Shown in pieces: positions 45,491 through 54,963 of a stretch of 64,000 bases of DNA. Within the stretch, counting starts at the first letter, position 1. The number at the start of each line of letters is the position of its first letter. The stretch is taken from NCBI GenBank assembly GCA_029233925.1, contig JARGOX010000011.1, forward strand, positions 62,001 to 126,000, given 5' to 3'. The position numbers were made by a program, and so were the translations under genes. The notes below the pieces were generated by a model that searched no databases, had not been told where the DNA came from, and worked only from the letters and a program-made list of their open reading frames with translations. This stretch comes from Rhizobiaceae bacterium. GTDB taxonomy: Bacteria > Pseudomonadota > Alphaproteobacteria > Rhizobiales > Rhizobiaceae.

Positions 45491-46240
45491 ATGCATTGCA
45501 CTCTGCTCAAGAATGTTTTTTTTGCTGCCACGCTTGTCTTTGTGGGACAACCAATTTTTGCGGATGCAGCCGATATCAATTTTGGTACGGCGGCGCCCGC
45601 CAACAACATGGTCGTCTATTGGGGCGCCGACGCCTATAAAAGCGGCTACGGCCTTGATACTGGCTTTGCCTATGCACTCAATGGCGACATATTGAGCAGC
45701 GGCTGGGTCCTGTCCGGCAATATGGGTTATGCCTATTCTTTCGACAGGGCCTCCTCACCCCGTTCCAGCACGAAAGCGCTTTCCGGGTCTGCGCTCATTG
45801 GATACCAATGGCAAACAAGCGACTATTATATCGCGACTTATCTGGGCGCTGACTTTGTCAACAACGATGAAAATCCGGTCGGAACGAGCGATGGCTTTGA
45901 AGCAGGCGTGATGGGTGTTTTGGGCTTTGAAACAAAAAGGCAAAATGCCCCCTATGTGGAAGTGAATGCGGCCTATTCGACAGCAAATGACCGGATGTAT
46001 GGTCGCCTGCGCGGTGGCTATAAAACAAATCAACTGAAATTCGGCGCAGAGTTCACGGCCTATGACGAAAAGGACTCCGACGAAGCTTTCCGTTATGGTG
46101 CCTTCGTGGGCGATATCCCTGTCGGCAGAATGAGCATGACCCTTTCCGGTGGCTATCATGACGACCAGAGCACCAGCGCCAACAGCGGATATTATGGGCA
46201 GATCGAGTTTTCTGTTCCGCTCAGCGCCCCTTCCCTTTGA
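45491..46240 (+). CDS. BcsS-like outer-membrane protein
   Basis: This 249-residue exported protein has a signal peptide of about 26 residues (ending IFADA). Alternating beta strands run to a C-terminal segment (YYGQIEFSVPLS), consistent with a small outer-membrane barrel. The motif VYWGADAYKSGYGLDTGFAYALNGDILSSGWVL strongly resembles the BcsS family, which accompanies cellulose synthase genes in alphaproteobacteria. No bcsA/bcsB is here. Next to PelFG and the glycosidase it might serve export or retention of the Pel-like polymer, since no PelB or PelC is found. GAGGG precedes the ATG. A strong hairpin follows its stop. Confidence 0.78.
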   Translation: MHCTLLKNVFFAATLVFVGQPIFADAADINFGTAAPANNMVVYWGADAYKSGYGLDTGFAYALNGDILSSGWVLSGNMGYAYSFDRASSPRSSTKALSGSALIGYQWQTSDYYIATYLGADFVNNDENPVGTSDGFEAGVMGVLGFETKRQNAPYVEVNAAYSTANDRMYGRLRGGYKTNQLKFGAEFTAYDEKDSDEAFRYGAFVGDIPVGRMSMTLSGGYHDDQSTSANSGYYGQIEFSVPLSAPSL

Positions 46241-46264
46241 CCTTCTGACAACCTGGGTGACTTT

Positions 46265-46308
46265 GTGGAAAGCAGGCAGGTTGCGTGACAATCCTGCCTG
46301 TTTTCCAC
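46265..46308 (+). terminator. Strong hairpin after the BcsS-like gene
   Basis: A stem of about 16 pairs (46265-46280 with 46293-46308, one G-T pair) closes a 12-base loop. The core is GCAGGCAGG against CCTGCCTG. It begins 25 bases after the stop. T's lie in the descending stem rather than behind it, so it may act in both directions or as an mRNA 3' end stabiliser. Confidence 0.6.
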
Positions 46309-46618
46309 CGTCTCCAAATGCTGTGGCAGTTGCTTCCCATTTGTCTGGCTGTACCGCCACCCTGCCGTCTATTAGGAAGTTCGGTTGCGCCGTCAGGATC
46401 ACCTCAACTGGAGATTGATCCTACTGACTCACAATGGCTGGCGGCAGTGTTGCGCCTGCCGCGGTCAGCTTCTGCATGAACTTTTGGCCCTGGGTACCGG
46501 AGCCGCTATGGCCGGTCCGTTGCTGACATTTCGCCTGTCCTGACCTTGTAATAGCGCCAAACAAGCCTTTCTTATATAAGACCGGCAAAGGTTCCGTTTG
46601 ACCCGAAAGCGATTGCAA
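46309..46618. other. Intergenic region before the cyclase gene
   Basis: About 310 bases without a convincing gene. A TTATATAA box lies about 40 bases before the cyclase ATG, but no well-spaced -35 box is evident. Confidence 0.4.
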
Positions 46619-47956
46619 ATGACTGAAAACCAGGATTTTGACGCACCGTCATCCACTGAACTGTCATTTGAAGTTGAAGAACTGGCTGCGAGGAAAACAG
46701 CGTTCAAGGGACGGCTTTTTGCACTGGCCGCCATTGCAGTTCTGACAACCTTTCTGTCACCCTGGCCCGGCTTTCTCTATATATATTTCCTCTTGCTTCT
46801 CTTCGTTGCCCTTGGATACGGCTCCTACCTGGCAGCAAAGGCAAGCTGGAAGAAGCCGTGGCATATCTATGCATTTGTTACAGCCGATTTTATCCTGCTG
46901 ACCTTTACGCTGCTTTACCCAAATCCGCTGATACCATTCGATTATCCAGCACCCTTGGTCTTTCGGTTCGGCACATTCATCTATCATTTTGTTCTGCTCG
47001 CCGGCCTGGCCTACCTTTACAAGCCCCGCCTGGTGCTGTGGGGCGGCATATCGGCAGCTCTCAGCTGGCTTGTCGGTGTTGTCTGGATGATGTATGCGTC
47101 CAACGCCGTTGTGGCGGAACCCGCTGCTGGTGATCTCACCGCTTTGATGCAGACCCTGAGCAATCCACTCTATGTTGATATGGGCATCAGAATGCAGGAA
47201 GTCATCGTCTTGTTGATCACGGCAGGTTTGCTTGCCCTGGCGGTTCAGCGCACGCGGTCCATTGCCCTGCGACAGGCAGCCCTTGCCAGTGAACGAACCA
47301 ATCTTGCCCGCTATTTTCCGAGAAAAACGGTCGACATGCTGGCGACCAGAACCAATGCACTGTCGCGACCTCGTGAGCACAATGCCGCAGTTTTATTTGC
47401 CGATATCATCTCCTTTACTGCCTGGGCCGAAACCCGCTCGCCGCGCGAAACCATTGTCGTCTTGCGCGAAGTCCATCAACTTCTCGCAGAAACCATATTC
47501 AAGCACGACGGCACCCTCGATAAATTCATTGGCGATGGCCTGATGGCAACATTCGGAACGCCCGAGCCCTCGCGGCGCGATGCCATTAATGCGCTTTCGG
47601 CAGCGGTTGAAATGGTGGCCGCGTTCGAAGCATGGCGGCAGGCCAGAAAAGATACGGATGCGGGCGAATTGAAACTGGCAATAGGCGTGCATTACGGACC
47701 GGTCATCATCGGCGATATCGGCGTCAACAGACGGCTGGAATTTGCTGTTCTGGGCGACACGGTCAATGTTGCCAGCCGTCTGGAGAAAGCCAACAGGGAA
47801 ATCAATTGCCGATGCATTGTCAGCACCGATCTAGTCGAGGCCGCACGATTTGAAAGCCCCGAGGAGACCTCGACAGCAATCGAAATCCTGCAGAGCCATG
47901 GACCTTTGACATTGCGCGGGCGGCGCAGAGCCACTCCGATCTTCATATTGCCCTGA
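46619..47956 (+). CDS. Membrane-bound class III adenylate/guanylate cyclase
   Basis: This 445-residue protein has an N-terminal membrane domain of about six helices (residues about 35-225) and a C-terminal class III cyclase catalytic domain. Catalytic features are AAVLFADIISFTAWAE with the first metal aspartate, DKFIGDGLMATFG with the second aspartate and a substrate lysine, and AVLGDTVNVASRLEKAN with the transition-state Asn and Arg. These residues favour ATP as substrate, making cAMP. The ATG at 46619 lacks a strong ribosome site, and an in-frame TTG lies at 46598. It lies downstream of the Pel-like locus in the same direction but behind a terminator. Confidence 0.9.
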   Translation: MTENQDFDAPSSTELSFEVEELAARKTAFKGRLFALAAIAVLTTFLSPWPGFLYIYFLLLLFVALGYGSYLAAKASWKKPWHIYAFVTADFILLTFTLLYPNPLIPFDYPAPLVFRFGTFIYHFVLLAGLAYLYKPRLVLWGGISAALSWLVGVVWMMYASNAVVAEPAAGDLTALMQTLSNPLYVDMGIRMQEVIVLLITAGLLALAVQRTRSIALRQAALASERTNLARYFPRKTVDMLATRTNALSRPREHNAAVLFADIISFTAWAETRSPRETIVVLREVHQLLAETIFKHDGTLDKFIGDGLMATFGTPEPSRRDAINALSAAVEMVAAFEAWRQARKDTDAGELKLAIGVHYGPVIIGDIGVNRRLEFAVLGDTVNVASRLEKANREINCRCIVSTDLVEAARFESPEETSTAIEILQSHGPLTLRGRRRATPIFILP

Positions 47957-48028
47957 AAATGGCTTGCATCGCACAGGCCAACTGATTATCTTAAACATGA
48001 CAAAAATAATCAGGATTATACAGGCTTT

Positions 48029-49042
48029 ATGATTACTCTCGTGTCGCGTGCCGCCCGTAAACGACCTTTCCTGCTGGCTTTGTGTTCTCTGCTCAGCTTC
48101 CACGCCTTCAGTGGATCACCCCTTGCGCAAGAAAGCACTATTGAAGCGCCTGGCCCGCATGGGCCACTGAAGGGCAGCTTTCTGAAAGCAGGTCCCTTTG
48201 CCGCGCCCGTTGTTCTCATCATTCCCGGCAGCGGGCCCATCGATCGGAACGGCAACGGGCCCATCGGATGGCGCACGGATATGTACAAATTGCTGGCCGA
48301 AGGCCTTTCACAGCAAGGCATCAGCACGATCAGAATTGACAAGCGAGGAATGTTTGAAAGTCAGGGTGCAATCGATGATCCGAACGACGTGACGATTGGC
48401 GCCTATGCCGATGATGTCCAAGCCTGGATCAAGGTCGCAAAGGGCACGAGCGGGTCTGAATGCGTCTGGGTACTTGGACACAGTGAAGGCGCACTGGTTT
48501 CACTCAAGGCAGCACAGGCCGCCTCCGGCCTATGCGGACTTGTGCTGGTCGCAGCGCCGGGACGACCAATTGGAACGCTCTTGCGGGAGCAATTGCAGTC
48601 AAATCCCGCCAATGCGGCGGTGCTGGAAGAAGCCATGTCCATCATCGATTCTCTGGAGAAAGGCCACAAAACCGACACGCACACCATGCACCCAGCGTTG
48701 CAGCCCTTGTTCAGTGAAGGGTTGCAAAGCTACATGATCGATCTGTTCTCCCACGACCCTTCAGCCTTGGCATCCACCTATGATGGTCCGGCGCTGGTCC
48801 TCCAGGGAAACCGCGATCTCCAGGTGAAAATGCGCGATGCCGAACGCCTGATGGATGCCCTGCCAAATGGCGAACTGACTGTCTTGCAGGACGCAAACCA
48901 CGTGCTCAAACAGGTCGAGAGCGAGGATCTGATGGCAAATTTTGCCACCTATTCAGACCCGAACCAAGCTCTGGCCCCGGGCATCATAGCGGCCCTGACA
49001 GACTTTATTGGTAGGCATGGGGTTTCCGTCCGCCGTGACTGA
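48029..49042 (+). CDS. Secreted alpha/beta hydrolase
   Basis: This 337-residue protein has an N-terminal signal (hydrophobic residues about 13-33, cleavage likely near PLAQ) and an alpha/beta hydrolase fold. It has IIPGSGPIDRNGNGPIG as the oxyanion segment, GHSEGALVSL as the nucleophile elbow (serine near residue 152), LQGNRDLQV for the acid and DANHVLKQV for the histidine. The pattern resembles periplasmic peptidase/esterase-like hydrolases of the dienelactone-hydrolase group. It follows the cyclase gene after 72 bases and may be co-transcribed. Substrate unknown. Confidence 0.85.
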   Translation: MITLVSRAARKRPFLLALCSLLSFHAFSGSPLAQESTIEAPGPHGPLKGSFLKAGPFAAPVVLIIPGSGPIDRNGNGPIGWRTDMYKLLAEGLSQQGISTIRIDKRGMFESQGAIDDPNDVTIGAYADDVQAWIKVAKGTSGSECVWVLGHSEGALVSLKAAQAASGLCGLVLVAAPGRPIGTLLREQLQSNPANAAVLEEAMSIIDSLEKGHKTDTHTMHPALQPLFSEGLQSYMIDLFSHDPSALASTYDGPALVLQGNRDLQVKMRDAERLMDALPNGELTVLQDANHVLKQVESEDLMANFATYSDPNQALAPGIIAALTDFIGRHGVSVRRD

Positions 49043-49216
49043 TGGGGATATTTGTCAAAGGGCCGGATTACATCGCACCATATCAACATTGTGTAACAAG
49101 TAACTCGGGCCGGCAAACGGGGTGCAACTTTTCCTCATCTGGTCCATATTGACGGTCGTTTCAAAATGCCACAATGAATTGCCGGACAATTTGAACAGCG
49201 GCAAGAGGAGAAATTG

Positions 49217-50203
49217 ATGCACGTGCTTATCCTGGGCGCGGCCGGAATGGTCGGGCGCAAACTCGTTGATCAGCTTTGCGAGGCCGGTTCCGTGGCCGGA
49301 CGCGAAATCACCGCCATGACAGTCGTCGATGTGATCGAGCCCGAAAGTCCCGCAGCAGATAAACACGCCGTCAATTGGGCTGTTTCGACCGCTGCTGCCG
49401 ATATATCGGTGCGTTCTGAAGTGGATGCTCTCATTGCCCACAAGCCGGATATCATTTTTAATCTTGCGGCCATTGTTTCAGGCGAAGCGGAAACAGATTT
49501 TGACAAGGGCTACGCTGTCAATCTCAATGGATCGCACAACCTTTTCGAAGCAATCCGTCAGCAGAACTACCGGCCAAAGGTTGTATTCACCTCATCCATC
49601 GCCGTCTTCGGAGCCCCCTTTCCCGACGCCATAGACGATGAATTCCTGAGCGCGCCCCTCACCTCCTATGGTGTACAGAAAGCCTGCTCTGAATTGTTGC
49701 TCATGGACTATTCCCGCAAGGGCTTTATTGACGGAATTGCCATTCGCTTGCCCACAGTGGTGATAAGACCGGGCAAGCCAAACAAGGCGGCATCAGGGTT
49801 TTTCTCCAATATTCTGCGCGAACCCCTGAATGGCCAGGAAGCTGTTCTGCCCGTCTCGCTTGATGTGCGTCACTGGATGGCCAGCCCCAAAAGATCTGCA
49901 GGATTTCTCATTCATGCTGCAAACCTGGATACCAACAGGCTTGGAGCCCGCCGTGCGCTCTCCATGCCGGGAATTCCCGTGACAGTGGGAGAAATGATTG
50001 AAGCGCTTGAACGTGTCGCAGGCCCCGAACGCGCTGCACTCATCCGCCATGAACCCGACGAGACAATCACTCGGATCGTCGATGGATGGCCGCGCAATTT
50101 CAATACATCCCGCGCGCTGGAACTTGGCTTCACGGCAGACAATTCAATGGATGAAATCATCCGCATCTATATTGAAGAAGAGCTGGGCGGTCAGTTGGGC
50201 TGA
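49217..50203 (+). CDS. NAD-dependent epimerase/dehydratase family, D-erythronate dehydrogenase-like
   Basis: This 328-residue short-chain (extended) dehydrogenase has the N-terminal NAD motif GAAGMVGRKL and the active-site YxxxK in SYGVQKACSE with serines in VFTSSIAVFG. Its closest recognisable branch is DenD, which oxidises D-erythronate in four-carbon acid sugar catabolism. The usual DenA/DenE/OtnK partners are not adjacent, so the role is tentative. The ATG at 49217 has GAGGAG before it, and a TTG at 49214 directly precedes it. Confidence 0.82.
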   Translation: MHVLILGAAGMVGRKLVDQLCEAGSVAGREITAMTVVDVIEPESPAADKHAVNWAVSTAAADISVRSEVDALIAHKPDIIFNLAAIVSGEAETDFDKGYAVNLNGSHNLFEAIRQQNYRPKVVFTSSIAVFGAPFPDAIDDEFLSAPLTSYGVQKACSELLLMDYSRKGFIDGIAIRLPTVVIRPGKPNKAASGFFSNILREPLNGQEAVLPVSLDVRHWMASPKRSAGFLIHAANLDTNRLGARRALSMPGIPVTVGEMIEALERVAGPERAALIRHEPDETITRIVDGWPRNFNTSRALELGFTADNSMDEIIRIYIEEELGGQLG

Positions 50204-50351
50204 TGCTCAGCGGTCCACAATAACGCCGACTATGTCGATAGGAACGAAGACTGCAGCGGCAAAGCTTTGCAACAATGCGCTTGCGCGGTAAAGTCGATAA
50301 GACAATATGAACGCAAGCAAAAATCATGGAAATCTGGGGAGACTGACAATC

Positions 50352-51407
50352 ATGGCCGGTAAATATGAAAATATTCTCGGAACGATCGGCAATACGCCGG
50401 TCGTGCGGATCAACAAACTCGCGCCCGAAGGCATCAATCTGTTCGTCAAGATTGAAGCCTTCAACCCGCTGGGATCGGTCAAGGACCGGCTGGCGCTGGG
50501 TGTGATCGAGGCCGCGGAAAAATCCGGCGCCCTGAAACCCGGCCAGACCGTTGTCGAGGCCACCAGTGGCAATACCGGCATCGGTCTCGCCATGGTCTGC
50601 GCACAAAAGGGCTATCCCCTTGTCATCACCATGGCTGAAAGCTTCAGCGTCGAACGCCGCAAGCTGATGCGTTTTCTGGGGGCAAAGGTCGTCCTGACCC
50701 CGGCCGCCGAAAAAGGCACGGGCATGGTGCGCAAGGCATTGGAACTGGCAGAAAAGCATGGCTGGTTCCTGACCCGCCAGTTCGAAAATGAAGCCAATCC
50801 CGAGACCCATGCACGCACCACGGCCCAGGAAATCCTGCGGGACTTTGATGGAGAGGCGCTGGATTACTGGGTGACCGGATTTGGCACCGGCGGCACGCTC
50901 AAGGGTGTTGGCAGCGTTCTGGCAGACAAACGGCCGGAGACAAAGATCATCGTCTGCGAACCGGAGAGCGCAGCCATGCTGTCCAGCAAAATCGATCAGG
51001 AAAGAAACAGCGATGGTTCAGCGGCCAGCAGCCATCCGACATTCACGCCGCACCCGATGCAGGGCTGGAGCCCCGATTTCATCCCCAAGATCACCGAGGA
51101 TGCGGTCAATCAGAACTTCATTGACGACGTCCTCAAGATCAGCGGGCCCGATGCCATGAAATGCAGCCGCGATCTGGCGCGCCGCGAAGGCATATTTGTG
51201 GGCATCTCAGGGGGCGCAACCTTTGCCGGAGCCTTGAAAGTATGTGAGAGTGCTCCGGCAGGCTCAACGGTTCTGTGCATGTTGCCTGATACCGGAGAAC
51301 GCTACCTCAGCACCCCGCTGTTTGCCGATATAGAGCCCGAAATGAACAGCGATGAAATCGAAATCTCGCAATCGACACCCGGCTACCAACGGCCGAATCC
51401 GGCTTAG
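50352..51407 (+). CDS. cysK: Cysteine synthase A family (O-acetylserine sulfhydrylase)
   Basis: This is a 351-residue PLP enzyme of fold type II. PLP lysine is in FNPLGSVKDRLA, the substrate loop is VEATSGNTGIG, and the PLP-phosphate loop is FGTGGTLKGVG. It replaces the acetyl group of O-acetylserine with sulfide to make cysteine. It is longer than the usual 310-325 residues because of an insertion near residues 215-250 (ERNSDGSAASSHPTF) and an acidic C-terminus. The ATG at 50352 has GGGGAGA upstream. It converges on murB with a shared hairpin. Confidence 0.9.
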   Translation: MAGKYENILGTIGNTPVVRINKLAPEGINLFVKIEAFNPLGSVKDRLALGVIEAAEKSGALKPGQTVVEATSGNTGIGLAMVCAQKGYPLVITMAESFSVERRKLMRFLGAKVVLTPAAEKGTGMVRKALELAEKHGWFLTRQFENEANPETHARTTAQEILRDFDGEALDYWVTGFGTGGTLKGVGSVLADKRPETKIIVCEPESAAMLSSKIDQERNSDGSAASSHPTFTPHPMQGWSPDFIPKITEDAVNQNFIDDVLKISGPDAMKCSRDLARREGIFVGISGGATFAGALKVCESAPAGSTVLCMLPDTGERYLSTPLFADIEPEMNSDEIEISQSTPGYQRPNPA

Positions 51408-51420
51408 AGAATATACAATC

Positions 51421-51459
51421 GAAGCATGTCATCATTCCCATGAAGCGATGACATGCTTC
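51421..51459. terminator. Bidirectional terminator between cysK and murB
   Basis: A perfect 13-base inverted repeat, GAAGCATGTCATC (51421-51433) and GATGACATGCTTC (51447-51459), lies between the convergent genes and overlaps the murB stop codon. Neither side has a long T tract. Confidence 0.6.
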
Positions 51460-52429
51460 AAAGCATCTGGCCGAGGAATTCCTGCACGATATGATCCGGC
51501 AGGAACTGGCCCAACCGTTTGATTTCCCACTCCAGCCGAATACCGGAATTTTCCAGCACTCTGGCGCGGACGGTTTCGCCGAGCACTTCCAGATCATAGG
51601 CCGTTGCATGTCCCGTATTGATCATGAAATTGCAGTGCATCGGTGACATCTGCGCAGCACCGACCATCAATCCGCGGCAACCGGCTTTGTCTATTTCCTT
51701 CCAGGCCGAAGTGCCCGGCGGGTTCTTGAAGGTCGATCCACCTGTTTTTTCGCGTATCGGCTGGACGCTTTCGCGATGTTGCTGCACCGCCTCCATCTCC
51801 TTGCGGATGACGTCCTGATCTTCTCTGTAACCCTCGAACACGGCATGCGTAAAAATCAGATCCGGCGACGCGTCGCTGTGCCGATAGGCATAGCCCATAT
51901 CCGCGTTGGAAAGCACATGGCTGTTGCCGCTGCGGTCAAACGCGTGAATCTCGACAACCCGATCGCAGGTTTCCGTACCGTTGGCTCCTGCATTCATGCG
52001 CAAGGCGCCGCCGATGGCGCCGGGAATGCCGTGGTAGAAATGAAATCCGCCGATCCCGGCTGCATGGGCTGCGGCGGCCAGGCGCTTGTCGGGACAGGCG
52101 GCACCAGCCTCCATGCGTGTATCCGACACCTGCCTGACCTGGCCGAAGCCCTTGGCTGACAGACGTATGACGACACCCGGAATACCGCCGTCGCGAACCA
52201 GAATATTGGACCCGATGCCGACGACCAGAACCGGAATATTTGCAGGAAGCCTCTTTAGAAAACGCGCAAGATCCTCTTGGTCGGCTGGCTGAAACATCAC
52301 TTCCGCCGGCCCCCCGACCTGTAACCAGGTCACACCGTCCATCGGTGTATCCGCACTGACGCGTCCGCTCAGCCCTTCGAATAGCTCGGGATTGGTTTCC
52401 AGCAAATTCGTGCCGCTTGGCCTGATCAT
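51458..52429 (-). CDS. murB: UDP-N-acetylenolpyruvoylglucosamine reductase MurB
   Basis: This 323-residue cytoplasmic FAD enzyme reduces the enolpyruvyl group to give UDP-MurNAc. Visible are the FAD-binding [45 protein letters not shown], and the late active-site region [24 protein letters not shown] containing the catalytic serine. The ATG at 52429 overlaps the murC stop (ATGA). The cluster ends here on the minus strand: no ddl or ftsQ follows, only the convergent cysK. Confidence 0.94.
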   Translation of the reverse strand: MIRPSGTNLLETNPELFEGLSGRVSADTPMDGVTWLQVGGPAEVMFQPADQEDLARFLKRLPANIPVLVVGIGSNILVRDGGIPGVVIRLSAKGFGQVRQVSDTRMEAGAACPDKRLAAAAHAAGIGGFHFYHGIPGAIGGALRMNAGANGTETCDRVVEIHAFDRSGNSHVLSNADMGYAYRHSDASPDLIFTHAVFEGYREDQDVIRKEMEAVQQHRESVQPIREKTGGSTFKNPPGTSAWKEIDKAGCRGLMVGAAQMSPMHCNFMINTGHATAYDLEVLGETVRARVLENSGIRLEWEIKRLGQFLPDHIVQEFLGQML

Positions 52430-53841
52430 GTTTCTGCCTTGTCGAGCGTCTGCAGGTTTTGCTGCAACGCCGCCGCCCAACTGGTAATGCTACCTGCGCC
52501 CAGGCAGACAACGAAATCACCTTCAACAGCCACGGAGGAAACCAGAGCCGCAAGATTATCCGGTCCGCTCAGGGTTCGTGCATCACGATGACCCGCCGCT
52601 TTCATGCGCGAGACGAGCTCTTCCGAACTGACGCCTTCCATGGGCTCCTCACCCGCAGCAAAGACCGGTGCAATGGCGACAATGTCAGCATCATTGAAAC
52701 AGGTGGCAAAATCATCGAAAAGGCTTTCCAGCCGGGTGTAGCGATGCGGCTGCGCTATCGCGATCACGCGGCCTGAACAGGCATCTCTGGCAGCTGAAAG
52801 AACAGCCCTGATTTCTACCGGGTGATGGGCATAATCATCGTAAATATTCACGCCATGCCAATTGCCCACATGGGTGAATCGACGCTTGACGCCGCCAAAA
52901 GCAGCAAGCCCCTTGGCGATAGCCGCCGCATCCAGCCCCAGTTCATGGGCAACGGCTATGGCTGCCGTTGCATTGGCCACATTGTGCTGGCCGGGCATCG
53001 GCAGACGCAGGTCCTTTATTTCCGTGGTGCCGCCGCTCTTGCGGTGGCGAATTGTAATGTCGAAAACCGAAACAGCCCCATCCATGCGATGATTGGAAAA
53101 GCGCACATCAGCCTGCGGATTCTGACCATAGGTGACGATACGCCGGTCATGGATCTGGCTGACCAGTGCCTGCACCTCCGGATGGTCCAGACACATCACG
53201 CCGAAACCGTAGAAGGGCACATTTTCCACAAATTGTGCGAAGGCCTCGCGCACCTTGTCAAAACTTCCGTAGTGATCCAGATGCTCCGGGTCGATGTTTG
53301 TGACCACGGCGACATCGGCAGGCAGCTTGAGGAATGTGCCATCCGATTCATCAGCCTCCACAACCATCCATTCGCCGTCGCCCATGCGGGCATTGGTGCC
53401 ATAGGCATTGATGATGCCACCGTTGATGACCGTTGGATCCATTCCGCCGGCATCCAGAAGTGTGGCGACCAGAGAGGTCGTGGTTGTTTTCCCATGGGTG
53501 CCGCCAATGGCAACTGCATTGCGAAAACGCATGAGTTCGGCCAGCATTTCAGCCCGCCGCACGATCGGCAAATTGCGTTCACGCGCGGCAATCAGTTCGG
53601 GATTATCCTTGCGAATTGCCGTTGATACGACCAGCACTTCCGCTTCGCCCAGATTATCGCCGCTATGGCCGATATGAACTGCAATGCCCTTGGCGCGCAG
53701 CCTTTGCACATTGGCATTGTCGGAAATATCCGAGCCCTGAACATCATGGCCCAGATTGTGCAGCATCTCCGCAATGCCGCTCATACCAATGCCGCCGATA
53801 CCGACAAAATGCACCAGACCAATATTTTGCGGCATCTTCAT
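52426..53841 (-). CDS. murC: UDP-N-acetylmuramate-L-alanine ligase MurC
   Basis: This 471-residue Mur ligase adds L-alanine to UDP-MurNAc with ATP. It shows [18 protein letters not shown] at the N-terminus, [14 protein letters not shown] (P-loop, about residue 112), EADESDGTF, and [14 protein letters not shown]. Length and order are normal. It overlaps murB and murG by four bases each. Confidence 0.95.
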   Translation of the reverse strand: MKMPQNIGLVHFVGIGGIGMSGIAEMLHNLGHDVQGSDISDNANVQRLRAKGIAVHIGHSGDNLGEAEVLVVSTAIRKDNPELIAARERNLPIVRRAEMLAELMRFRNAVAIGGTHGKTTTTSLVATLLDAGGMDPTVINGGIINAYGTNARMGDGEWMVVEADESDGTFLKLPADVAVVTNIDPEHLDHYGSFDKVREAFAQFVENVPFYGFGVMCLDHPEVQALVSQIHDRRIVTYGQNPQADVRFSNHRMDGAVSVFDITIRHRKSGGTTEIKDLRLPMPGQHNVANATAAIAVAHELGLDAAAIAKGLAAFGGVKRRFTHVGNWHGVNIYDDYAHHPVEIRAVLSAARDACSGRVIAIAQPHRYTRLESLFDDFATCFNDADIVAIAPVFAAGEEPMEGVSSEELVSRMKAAGHRDARTLSGPDNLAALVSSVAVEGDFVVCLGAGSITSWAAALQQNLQTLDKAET

Positions 53842-54962
53842 GCTTGCGCACCCCGTTCGTTCAATGGATTTTCACCACCCGCAATAGCCTCTACCAGATC
53901 GCCAAGCAAGCGTGTGGCCTCCGGCTGACCGGCCGCCTTTGCATTTTTTGCCATCAGTGCAAGCCTATCCGGCTGCTCCATCAGCGATATCAGCAATGCG
54001 CTGAGCTTTTCCGCGTCCAGATCCGACTGTCGGATCACCTGAGCGCCACCCTTCTTCTCCAGTGCTGCCGCATTGGCCGCCTGATCATGATCCAGTGCAT
54101 AGGGGAAAGGCACGAGAATAGCTGGTCTGCCGATCGCGGCAACCTCCGATACGGTCGAGGCTCCGGAACGGCTGATGACCAGATGCGCCTTTGCAATGCG
54201 CGCTGCCATGTCATCAAAAAAGGACGCCACGTCTGCACTGATGTCATTGTCGCGATAATATTGCGAAACGCTATCCATGTCTTCGGGACGCGCCTGTTGT
54301 GTGATGCGCAACCGCGCGCGCGCTGGATCAGGCAAAAGTGCGATGGCTTGCGGCATGATTTCTGAAAAAAACCGGGCCCCCTGACTGCCACCAAAAACCA
54401 GCAGTTCGAAGGCCATCCCCTCGCCGGAAGCTTGATACGGCGTTTCTGCCGCCTTGAGCACATCCGGTCGCACCGGATTGCCGGTCGCAACAATCTTGTC
54501 ACCAAAAGGGCCTTGGCCGGCGGCCAGAAACCCGCCCGCGATGACATTGACCTTGTTCGCCAGAAAACCATTGGCGCGGCCCATGACTGCATTCTGCTCA
54601 TGAATAATGGTGGCAATGCCCGCCCGCGACGCTGCCCAAAGAGGTGGCAAGGTCGGATAGCCGCCAAAGCCAATGACCACATCGGGTCTCAGTCTGGCCA
54701 GCAATTGCCGGGACTTGCGCAATCCCTGAAACAGCGACCAACCCGTTCGCGCCAATGCAACCGGGTTTTTTGAAGTCACTGTTGCGGATGGGACAACATG
54801 AATATCATCAGCAGGAAACCCCGTCGAAAAGCGGGTCGCCCGTTCGTCGGTGACCAGATGGACGGTCAGCCCTCTGGCACGCAGTTCATGCGCCAGAGCC
54901 TGAGCCGGAAAGAGATGACCACCGGTGCCACCGGCGGAGAGCAGAACAGATTTGGCCACCAC
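53838..54962 (-). CDS. murG: UDP-GlcNAc transferase MurG
   Basis: This 374-residue GT28 peripheral membrane glycosyltransferase adds GlcNAc to lipid I to form lipid II. Marks are [45 protein letters not shown] and [16 protein letters not shown]. The start is one of two adjacent GTG codons (54962 or 54959). It is separated from ftsW by one base and overlaps murC by four. Confidence 0.95.
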   Translation of the reverse strand: MVAKSVLLSAGGTGGHLFPAQALAHELRARGLTVHLVTDERATRFSTGFPADDIHVVPSATVTSKNPVALARTGWSLFQGLRKSRQLLARLRPDVVIGFGGYPTLPPLWAASRAGIATIIHEQNAVMGRANGFLANKVNVIAGGFLAAGQGPFGDKIVATGNPVRPDVLKAAETPYQASGEGMAFELLVFGGSQGARFFSEIMPQAIALLPDPARARLRITQQARPEDMDSVSQYYRDNDISADVASFFDDMAARIAKAHLVISRSGASTVSEVAAIGRPAILVPFPYALDHDQAANAAALEKKGGAQVIRQSDLDAEKLSALLISLMEQPDRLALMAKNAKAAGQPEATRLLGDLVEAIAGGENPLNERGAQA

Positions 54963-54963
54963 G

